Of a DNA stretch of 64,000 nucleotides, positions 46,211 through 52,131 are shown in pieces. Origin of the DNA: Acidovorax sp. CF316 (lineage in GTDB: Bacteria; Pseudomonadota; Gammaproteobacteria; Burkholderiales; Burkholderiaceae_C); NCBI RefSeq assembly GCF_000276605.1, contig NZ_AKJX01000164.1, positions 1-64,000 of the forward strand. Direction: 5' to 3'. The notes below the pieces were generated by a model. The model ran no database searches and was not told where the DNA came from. It saw only the letters and a program-made list of their open reading frames with translations. Position 1 is the first letter of the stretch. Each line of letters starts with the position of its first letter. The position numbers and the translations under genes were made by a program.

Positions 46211-47061
46211 GGCGCCTCCTGCGATGGGGGTGCGTTGAAGCGCAGCACGGTGTCGTGCAGCAGGGTGTCGAGCGCGCCATGGCCCGGCACGGGCAGGGGC
46301 TGCACCGGCTCGGCGGCGTTGCGCGCCAGTTCGGCTTCGATGAAGGCGTGGATGCCGGGCCAGCGCGGGCTGGTCGCGGACTCTCCCGCGCGCACCTTCA
46401 CCTCCAGCAAGGCGTTGATCTCGGCGATCAGCGCGGCGTCGGCCACCGGGTCCAGCGTGTGCTGGGCCAGTTCGGCAAAGCGCATGGGCGGCACGCCAGG
46501 GCGCGCACGTATCCAGCGCGCGGCCAGCAGCGGGCGCAGCACGTAGAGGTATTTCTTGTAGCGCACCTCGTCGGCCTGCAGGTGCTCGCGGAAGTTCTTC
46601 TTGGCCATGGAGGCGTAGTGGTGCCAGCCTTTGGCGTTGGAGAACACGGTCTCGGCCAGCGCACGAAAACGCTCCATGGTGCCGGCGTCCTCGCGGTAGA
46701 CCACGGGCGAACGCAGCCATTCGAGCAGCGTGGGGTTGGACTCGCGCATCAGACCCAGCGCCTTGCGCAGGTCCCAGCCGTTGATGTCCAGGTCGCCACT
46801 GATCGGCACCTCGATCACGTCGCGCCCCGGGGCCACGGTGAGGTACCAGGGCAGCCGGTTCACGTAGATGAAGCGCACGTCGTAGTCGCTGTCGGGCGAG
46901 GCAAAGCCCCAGCCCCGGCTGCCCGACTCGCAGGCGAAGAGGATGGTGACCTGGTGCTGTGCTTCGATGGCGCAAAGGTTCTCCATGATCTGCACGCGCA
47001 TGGCGGGATCGATGGGGTGGGCCGATTGGAGGAATTCTTCCAGTTGCTGTTCTTTGTGCAT
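46204..47061 (-). CDS. RlaP-type nucleotidyltransferase (RNA-repair polymerase-beta family)
   Basis: A 285-residue predicted nucleotidyltransferase of the YcgL/RlaP group (PF10127 as I remember it). The catalytic pattern CESGSRGWGFASPDSDYDVRF (split here at residues 44-64) holds the Gly-Ser and Asp-x-Asp metal site; YLYVLRPLLAARW and the C-terminal helical part follow the family. RlaP has been linked by genome context to RtcB/RtcA RNA repair, and it could add nucleotides to damaged RNA ends, but activity is unproven. Placed between rtcB and rtcA in the operon. Confidence 0.85.
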   Translation of the reverse strand: MHKEQQLEEFLQSAHPIDPAMRVQIMENLCAIEAQHQVTILFACESGSRGWGFASPDSDYDVRFIYVNRLPWYLTVAPGRDVIEVPISGDLDINGWDLRKALGLMRESNPTLLEWLRSPVVYREDAGTMERFRALAETVFSNAKGWHHYASMAKKNFREHLQADEVRYKKYLYVLRPLLAARWIRARPGVPPMRFAELAQHTLDPVADAALIAEINALLEVKVRAGESATSPRWPGIHAFIEAELARNAAEPVQPLPVPGHGALDTLLHDTVLRFNAPPSQEAPC

Positions 47062-47131
47062 GTGCTGATGCCGGCGCTGGTCTGGCCAGCGCCGGCTCCG
47101 TTCAATGGTTGCCGTGGAGGTGCAAAGGGGC

Positions 47132-48349
47132 CTACCCCTTCACGCACACCACCTGCTTGAGCGTGTAGACCACCTCCACCAGGTCCTGCTGGGCGGCCAT
47201 CACGGCGTCGATGTCCTTGTAGGCCATCGGGATCTCGTCGATCACGTCGGCGTCCTTGCGGCATTCCACGCCCTCGGTGGCAGCGATCTGGTCGGCGATG
47301 GTGTACATCTTCTTGGCCTTGGTGCGGCTCATCTTGCGGCCCGCACCGTGGCTGCAGCTCATGAAGCTCTCGGGGTTGCCCTTGCCGCGCACGATGAAGC
47401 TCTTGGCGCCCATGCTGCCCGGGATGATGCCCAGCTCGCCGGCCTTGGCGCTCACGGCACCCTTGCGGGTGACGAGCACGTCCTCGCCGAAGTGGGTCTC
47501 GCGGCTCACGTAGTTGTGGTGGCAGTTCACCGCCTCCACATGCGCCTCGAAGGGCTTGGTGATCACCTTGCGGGCGGCCGCGATCACGCGCTGCATCATC
47601 ACCTCGCGGTTGGCGCGCGCGAACTTCTGCGCCCAGCCCACCGCACGCACGTAGTCGCCGAAGTACTTGGCGCCTTCCTCGAAGTAGGCCAGGTCCTGGT
47701 CGGGCAGGTTGCGCTGGTGCAGCTCGGCATCCTTCTTGGCCAGCTCGATGAAGTGCGTGCCGATGGCATTGCCCACGCCGCGCGAACCCGAGTGCAGCAT
47801 GAACCACACGCTGCCGTGCTCGTCCAGGCAGACCTCGATGAAGTGGTTGCCGGTGCCCAGAGTTCCCAGGTGCTTGTGGTTGTTGGTGTTGCGAAAGCGC
47901 GGGTAGTCCTCGCAGATCGCGTCGAACTCGCCCTTGAGCGCGGACCAGGCCACATCGGTCTCGTCGGGCGGCGTTTCCCACGCACCCTTGTCGCGGCCCA
48001 CGCGGCGCGGGTTGCTGCCGTGCGGCACGGCCTTCTCGATCGCCGAGCGCAGCGGGCCCAGGTTGTCGGGCAGGTCGTTGGCGTGCAGCGTGGTCTTGCA
48101 GGCCATCATGCCGCAGCCGATGTCCACGCCCACCGCGGCCGGGATGATGGCCTTGAAGGTCGGGATCACCGAGCCCACCGTGGCGCCGATGCCGTAGTGC
48201 ACGTCGGGCATGGCTGCCACGTGCTTGAACACGATGGGCAGGCGTGCCGCGTTCTCCAGTTGCTTCTGGGCCTCGTCTTCGACGGGGACGCCCTGGGTCC
48301 ACATCTTGATGGGGACGCCGTTTTCCACATTGCGTTGCAGGTAGTTCAT
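47132..48349 (-). CDS. rtcB: RNA-splicing ligase RtcB
   Basis: A 405-residue GTP/manganese-dependent ligase joining 2',3'-cyclic phosphate or 3'-phosphate ends to 5'-OH ends. Metal and guanylate sites are in VGVDIGCGMMACK (Cys), LGTGNHFIEV, MLHSGSRGVGN, VNCHHNYVSRE and SCSHGAGRKMSR (guanylated His). No residue of these motifs is missing. The length is that of the short E. coli-type RtcB. AAGGAAAGAG precedes the ATG. Central gene of the RNA-repair operon. Confidence 0.96.
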   Translation of the reverse strand: MNYLQRNVENGVPIKMWTQGVPVEDEAQKQLENAARLPIVFKHVAAMPDVHYGIGATVGSVIPTFKAIIPAAVGVDIGCGMMACKTTLHANDLPDNLGPLRSAIEKAVPHGSNPRRVGRDKGAWETPPDETDVAWSALKGEFDAICEDYPRFRNTNNHKHLGTLGTGNHFIEVCLDEHGSVWFMLHSGSRGVGNAIGTHFIELAKKDAELHQRNLPDQDLAYFEEGAKYFGDYVRAVGWAQKFARANREVMMQRVIAAARKVITKPFEAHVEAVNCHHNYVSRETHFGEDVLVTRKGAVSAKAGELGIIPGSMGAKSFIVRGKGNPESFMSCSHGAGRKMSRTKAKKMYTIADQIAATEGVECRKDADVIDEIPMAYKDIDAVMAAQQDLVEVVYTLKQVVCVKG

Positions 48350-48388
48350 TTCTCTTTCCTTGTTCTTGGTTCTGTTTCGGTGGTTCTG

Positions 48389-49201
48389 CTATTCGCTGGC
48401 CAGGTCGAACACCGCTTCGAGGATTTGCTTCTCGCCCATGCACCCGCCACAGGTGCAGTGCGCGGGCGGACCCATGGCGCTCGTGTCCATCGCCAGGATC
48501 TGCTGTGCGAATCGCTGGCGGTTGCCTTCATCGAGCAGCCAGGCCTTCATGGTTTCGCGAAACTCCGGCTGGTCTTCGGAAAAAGCGTTCTGGATCTCGT
48601 GTTGGCCCCAGAAATCCCAGTAGCTGGCATTCGCATAGTGCTGCACGGCGCTTTCCCGCTCGTCCGCCAGCCAGTGGGCCAGCAGCGGGGCGATGGACAC
48701 GCCGCCCTTGTGGAACATCAGCAGGATATCGAACGCATTCGCGCCGTCGAACGGGCTGGCCTCGCGCCCGGTAGAGCCCAGGCCCTCGCGGAAGAAGGCC
48801 AGTGCGAAGGCGTCCACGGCGGCACGTTCCTTGGGCGACAGTGCATCTGCGGGGCATTTGCCCAGCCGGTCCAGGTACAGCTCGGTCGAATGGTGCAACT
48901 CCTTGCCCTGGGCCAGCAGCTCCAGCATGCGGGGCAGGAAGTACAGCAGCTCATCCGCAGGTTGCTCGCTGCTCTTGGCCGAGCCGTTGTACTCGTAGAA
49001 ATGCCGGTTGGTGACCTGGCGCAGCGGCAGGCGGCGCATCTCGCGCTCCATGGCCTCGTCCATGCAGCAGGCGATGCACACATCCAGCATCTGCGTCGGC
49101 GCGCGGTGGTGCTGGAAGGCGGCATACGCGGCATCCACCGCCTCGCGCAGGGCGGGTGGCAGGGTCGTGGCTTCCTCTTCAGCGATTTGACGGGCTTCCA
49201 T
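48389..49201 (-). CDS. Uncharacterised protein of the RNA-repair operon (Cys-cluster C-terminus)
   Basis: I cannot assign this 270-residue protein to a family. It is acidic and helical, without signal peptide or membrane segment. There is a Cys pair region CIACCMDEAMEREMRRLP near residue 45 and a C-terminal HCTCGGCMGEKQ (about 250-261) that could bind a metal. ATG at 49201 is preferred since GGAGAG lies 7 nt upstream; an in-frame ATG at 49216 would add five residues. It stands 39 bp upstream of rtcB and 49 bp after the next unknown gene, so it is part of the operon. Confidence 0.7.
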   Translation of the reverse strand: MEARQIAEEEATTLPPALREAVDAAYAAFQHHRAPTQMLDVCIACCMDEAMEREMRRLPLRQVTNRHFYEYNGSAKSSEQPADELLYFLPRMLELLAQGKELHHSTELYLDRLGKCPADALSPKERAAVDAFALAFFREGLGSTGREASPFDGANAFDILLMFHKGGVSIAPLLAHWLADERESAVQHYANASYWDFWGQHEIQNAFSEDQPEFRETMKAWLLDEGNRQRFAQQILAMDTSAMGPPAHCTCGGCMGEKQILEAVFDLASE

Positions 49202-49250
49202 CGTCGTACTCTCCATGGCGTCTTGTGCGCCGTGCTGTCATCCATCGCAT

Positions 49251-49988
49251 CTACTGCACCATTCCCAGGGCGGCAGCGCGTGCATAGTTCTTCAGTTCCT
49301 CGTCGTGCGCCGGCACGCTGCGGATGAATAGCTCCACCCGTTCCTGCAATTCCCTCGGGCGCTGCAGATAGCGGCCCTCGTGGCCGATGCCATGCAGGGC
49401 AGAGACCTGTACCTCGCGGCAGGGCACCTCCAGCATGTGGCAGAAAACAGCCCACATCGCATCGCGCCATTCAGGAACTTCTTTGACATTCCAGAACGTC
49501 GGCCACACGTCGAACCACATGTAGCAGGCAAAGTGCAGCCGGTCGCTGCCGCTGCCGATGGCCGCTTGCACGTGGGCCATGCGCGGTGCGAAGCATTCGC
49601 TCCACAGGCGCGGGAAGGCCTGCATCATGCGCATCGCATCCGCCAGCGGAACCGATGGGTCTAGCACCATGGCCGGTATGTCGCCGGCGTTGTTGCTCAT
49701 CACATGCGTGAGGCCCATGCCCACCTGCTCGTCGCTGTAGGGCGCGAGATCGGTGCCCGCGTTGGCGAACAACACGGTCTGGATATGCGTCCACTGCAAG
49801 GGCGTGGCCTGAAAATCCGGCCCATCGTTGTCCCAGTACCACTCCTGCTCCTTCTTGCCCGGCACGGGCCGGTCGAAGAGGTAGCGGACGGCGTCGGCAT
49901 ACAGCGTGGCATCGAGTCCCAGGGACCCGGGTGTCACTGGCAACGGCGCCTGCCTTGCCAGTCGTTTTTCACGTGCAGTCTGTTTCAT
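49251..49988 (-). CDS. Uncharacterised protein of the RNA-repair operon (Trp-rich, helical)
   Basis: A 245-residue cytosolic protein, not recognised. The N-terminus is very basic (MKQTAREKRLARQ), compatible with RNA contact. The middle is rich in Trp and Phe (EQEWYWDNDGPDF, FACYMWFDVWPTFWNV) and the C-terminal part has ALHGIGHEGRYLQRPRELQE, which resembles a HEAT-like helical pair. The start at 49988 has AGAGGA upstream. It begins 29 nt past the ACCA end of a tRNA-like element, so release of that RNA would create a new 5' end just ahead of this gene. Confidence 0.7.
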   Translation of the reverse strand: MKQTAREKRLARQAPLPVTPGSLGLDATLYADAVRYLFDRPVPGKKEQEWYWDNDGPDFQATPLQWTHIQTVLFANAGTDLAPYSDEQVGMGLTHVMSNNAGDIPAMVLDPSVPLADAMRMMQAFPRLWSECFAPRMAHVQAAIGSGSDRLHFACYMWFDVWPTFWNVKEVPEWRDAMWAVFCHMLEVPCREVQVSALHGIGHEGRYLQRPRELQERVELFIRSVPAHDEELKNYARAAALGMVQ

Positions 49989-50017
49989 GGCGTTCCTCTT
50001 TTACTTCTTTCTCTGTT

Positions 50018-50090
50018 TGGTGGACGCGACGGGATTCGAACCCGCATCTTTGCAGCGACCAGGGTGCTTTACTCCGCTGGCCCAGTGAAC
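50018..50090 (-). ncRNA. tRNA-like element 3 with encoded ACCA end
   Basis: On the minus strand the 3' part is a canonical tRNA end: T-arm stem GCGGG/CCCGT with loop TTCGAAT, then CGCGTCC, discriminator A and CCA (ending at 50018). The 5' part (CACTGGGCCAGCGGAGTAAAG...) keeps pieces of a D-arm but I cannot draw a standard cloverleaf: no clean 7-bp acceptor partner or 5-bp anticodon stem is found. CAGCG/CGCTG can form a hairpin there, and GGCGCG about 20 nt further upstream (before 50100) can pair with CGCGTCC if one T bulges. It lies between the slipin and an uncharacterised gene inside the rtc operon. The 5' boundary is uncertain. Confidence 0.6.
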
Positions 50091-50271
50091 GGTTGGAAAC
50101 GCGCGCCAGTGGCAGACCCGTCATCGGAGCCAGCACCTGCATCCTCAACCTTGCCCGTTCACCGACTCTCCCGCTGCACTCGGTGTTACCCGACCTGCCG
50201 GCAATAACAACATTTTTGGCAGTGGCGCTCCCTTCTGTGCCAGCGCGCCCGTATTCCTCTTGGCTCTTTGC

Positions 50272-51411
50272 TCAGCGCAGCTTCACCAGGCCGTTGAGCA
50301 CCTGGTCCAGGCCGCCGAACACCGAGATCTTGTCGATGCGCTCGGCCACGCGCTCCAGCGTTTCCAGCTCCTTCATGCGCAGGGCGACGGGGTTGTCCTC
50401 CATCACCTTGGCGGTGTTGAGGAGCGAGCGCGTGGCGGCCGTTTCCTCGCGGCGGCGGATCACGTTGGCCTGGGCCTGCTTCTCCGCCTGCACCACCTGG
50501 GTCAGGATGGCCTTCATGTCTCCAGGCAGCACGATGTCCTTCACGCCGGCGCTCTCCAGCGCAATGCCGTAGGGCGCGAGCTTGGCGGCCATGTGGGCAC
50601 CCACCACCTCGTCGATCACCGTCTTGTTCTCCAGCAGCTCATCGAGCGTGCGGGTGCCCACGGCGGCGCGCAGCGCGAACTGCAGCTCGCGGTACAGGTG
50701 CTCCGCAGGCTTTTGCAACTGGCTCCAGGCGCGCAGCACGTCGGTGTAGCGAAAAGTGGCGCTCAGGTTGATGCGCAGGCCCACCTTGTCGCGGGTCATG
50801 ATGTCCTGGCCCGAGACTTCCACCGACTGCAGGCGCAGGTCCACCTGCTCCACCGCCACCGTGCGGCCGTACTTCCAGAAGGCGTACGCACCTGCGGCGA
50901 GCAGGCGCTCCACCTTGCCGTCCACCGTCAGCAGCGCGCAGGACGACTCGGGCACCTGCACCTGCAGCAGGCCGGCCAGGCCGGTCACCGTGCGGTGGCG
51001 CAGCTGGGGCTGCGTCAGGCGCGCCACCAGTGCAGCAGGCAGTTCGGGGCCGGCGTTCAGGTCGATCACCTGCACGGATACCTCCACCTGCCCCTTCCAG
51101 TACAGGCGGCGGGTGCCGGGGGGCAGGATCTCGACCAGCACGCCGTTCTCGCAGCGCAGGCCCACTTCGTTCTCGGCCAGTTCTACGCGCACGAACTCGG
51201 CGGCCACCACCTCGGGCTCACGGGCCATCAGGTAGTCGGCCAGGGCGTGGGTGAAGGCGGGTTGCTCCAGTGCGAAGGTTTCCACGCGCAGCTGGTCCAG
51301 GCTGGTAAACAGCCAGTGCGTGCCGCTGTGCAGGACACGGTCGAAATCGCCATTGCGCAGCAGCAGGGCGCGTTCGTTCTTCTTGACGGTGGTGCGTTGG
51401 ATCTTCAGCAT
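50272..51411 (-). CDS. Slipin / SPFH (band 7) family protein
   Basis: A 379-residue SPFH-domain protein. VEQVDLRLQSVEVSGQDIMT and DKVGLRINLSATFRYTDVLR are the prohibitin-homology core of slipins (about residues 185-225), and LESAGVKDIVLPGDMKAILT follows, with a coiled-coil AEKQAQANVIRRREETAATR. Typical slipins start with a membrane hairpin; here the first 180 residues are a soluble extension with no strong helix. Its place between tRNA-like elements in an RtcR-type operon suggests a stress role linked with RNA repair. First protein gene of the operon, preceded by a leader of about 560 nt. Confidence 0.85.
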   Translation of the reverse strand: MLKIQRTTVKKNERALLLRNGDFDRVLHSGTHWLFTSLDQLRVETFALEQPAFTHALADYLMAREPEVVAAEFVRVELAENEVGLRCENGVLVEILPPGTRRLYWKGQVEVSVQVIDLNAGPELPAALVARLTQPQLRHRTVTGLAGLLQVQVPESSCALLTVDGKVERLLAAGAYAFWKYGRTVAVEQVDLRLQSVEVSGQDIMTRDKVGLRINLSATFRYTDVLRAWSQLQKPAEHLYRELQFALRAAVGTRTLDELLENKTVIDEVVGAHMAAKLAPYGIALESAGVKDIVLPGDMKAILTQVVQAEKQAQANVIRRREETAATRSLLNTAKVMEDNPVALRMKELETLERVAERIDKISVFGGLDQVLNGLVKLR

Positions 51412-51677
51412 GTGTCTACCCTCGTTCTTTCTTTTTTCAATGTCGTTGGTCGCCGCATCAAACTTCTTGCAAAGGGGCCGTTACAGCGGGGCAGTGGTCC
51501 CAGGGGGCGCGGCTCGGGCCCTGCAGTGCGCCGTGGCGGCGGCCTCGAGGGGCCTTCGCTTGGGCTGGCTGCGGGCGCGGGCCGTGCCGGGTGCTGGCAC
51601 AAACCGCCACCGCTGACGGGGCAATGGCTTCCAGGCTGCGGCGCAACCCTTGGTCCTTCACCCCGCGTCCGGCGGGT

Positions 51678-51716
51678 GGTCTTTCGACCGTCTTCGATAG
51701 CCGGCCCGAAGGCCGG
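51678..51716 (-). ncRNA. Stable hairpins directly after tRNA-like element 2
   Basis: On the minus strand CCGGCC-TTCG-GGCCGG (51716-51701) and GGTC-GAAA-GACC (51689-51678) form two hairpins with very stable tetraloops, starting 5 nt past the CCA of element 2. No T-run follows, so they are unlikely to terminate; they may protect the processed 3' side or insulate the elements from the slipin mRNA. The remaining leader down to 51412 shows no gene. Confidence 0.45.
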
Positions 51717-51721
51717 AAGAA

Positions 51722-51787
51722 TGGGCAGGAGTCGAACCTGCGACAGTCCCTTTTCAGGGGTGCTCTACCGGACTGAGCTACCAGTGG
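51722..51787 (-). ncRNA. tRNA-like element 2 (Phe-tRNA-like with reduced acceptor)
   Basis: On the minus strand the order is CCACTGG, TA, a canonical D arm (GCTC-AGTCCGGTA-GAGC), a short hairpin that reads either CCCT-GAAA-AGGG or CCC-CTGAAAA-GGG (the latter loop equals a Phe GAA anticodon loop), a spacer, and a canonical T arm (GCAGG-TTCGACT-CCTGC) followed by CCA. Only three acceptor pairs (TGG/CCA) are possible, so it cannot be a normal charged tRNA. It shares its first bases with the ACCA of element 1. Confidence 0.7.
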
Positions 51788-51844
51788 TGCAGGCCGGGAG
51801 TCGAACCCGACAGCCCCTTTCGGGGCTGGCTTCCACAGCCCTGC
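51785..51844 (-). ncRNA. tRNA-like element 1 (60-nt compact cloverleaf, ACCA end)
   Basis: On the minus strand every base is used: acceptor GCAGG (51844-51840) with CCTGC (51793-51789); mini D-arm GCT-GTGGA-AGC; a 7-bp arm CAGCCCC/GGGGCTG closed by GAAA (51828-51811) in place of the anticodon arm; T arm TCGGG-TTCGACT-CCCGG (51810-51794); then A and CCA (51788-51785). The acceptor is 5 bp rather than 7 and there is no anticodon. The architecture recalls the tRNA-like domain of bacterial Y RNAs (YrlA) but no Ro protein gene is present. Confidence 0.75.
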
Positions 51845-51984
51845 CGTCACCCGGCGCTCGCAGCGTGCGGCATGCGGGGAATCCAAAAAGCCTGAAGCCC
51901 CGGACTCCCGGCACCGGCAGGGCGGGCCTGTGCCCCAACCCTGGCCTGTGAGCGTTCACTGTTTGCGCCGAGTGCTTTTCTATT

Positions 51985-52000
51985 CGCGAATTGCGTGCCA
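51985..52000 (-). promoter_or_regulatory. Sigma-54 promoter of the RNA-repair operon
   Basis: Minus-strand TGGCACGCAATTCGCG has a perfect -24 element TGGCAC and GG-N10-GC spacing; the -12 box is TCGC instead of TTGC. It faces the tRNA-like/slipin/rtcBA operon and would start transcription near 51974. RtcR is the expected activator because known RtcR proteins drive rtcBA from sigma-54 promoters. Confidence 0.75.
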
Positions 52001-52028
52001 GGCAGCTGTCGAAGCGCAAAATTTTCTG

Positions 52029-52041
52029 CAAGCTGTTGATT
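52029..52041. promoter_or_regulatory. IHF-type site between promoter and activator site
   Basis: CAAGCTGTTGATT is an exact match to the reverse complement of the IHF consensus WATCAR-N4-TTR. It lies between the sigma-54 promoter and the RtcR-box candidate, where a DNA bend is normally needed. Confidence 0.55.
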
Positions 52042-52065
52042 GGAAATGGATTTTTCGTTTTCAAG

Positions 52066-52091
52066 AAGATCTGGATTTGCACCAGGATCTT
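52066..52091. promoter_or_regulatory. Candidate RtcR upstream activating site
   Basis: AAGATCTGG (52066-52074) and CCAGGATCTT (52082-52091) are inverted copies differing by a single extra base, separated by 7 bp. The site is centred about 80 bp upstream of the sigma-54 -24 element and overlaps the probable rtcR promoter -35, so it could couple operon activation with autoregulation. Confidence 0.5.
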
Positions 52092-52104
52092 GATTAACTA
52101 GAAT
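52076..52104 (+). promoter_or_regulatory. Candidate sigma-70 promoter of rtcR
   Basis: TTTGCA (52076-52081) and TAGAAT (52099-52104) are spaced by 17 bp. A start near 52111 leaves a 21-nt leader before the ATG at 52132, where only AGAG is seen as ribosome site, suggesting low expression, as expected for a latent activator. Confidence 0.5.
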
Positions 52105-52131
52105 GGGGGATAGCTTTATAGAAATTTAGAG

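Noticed and set aside
49704-50572. Plus-strand reading frames giving peptides like DGIRTRI or GFEPAS
   Set aside because: These peptides are the usual false translation of the reverse strand of a tRNA 3' end; they mark tRNA-like element 3, not a protein.
50018-51844. Calling the three elements ordinary tRNA genes
   Set aside because: None has a 7-bp acceptor paired on both sides with a 5-bp anticodon stem; elements 1 and 2 lack the needed acceptor length.
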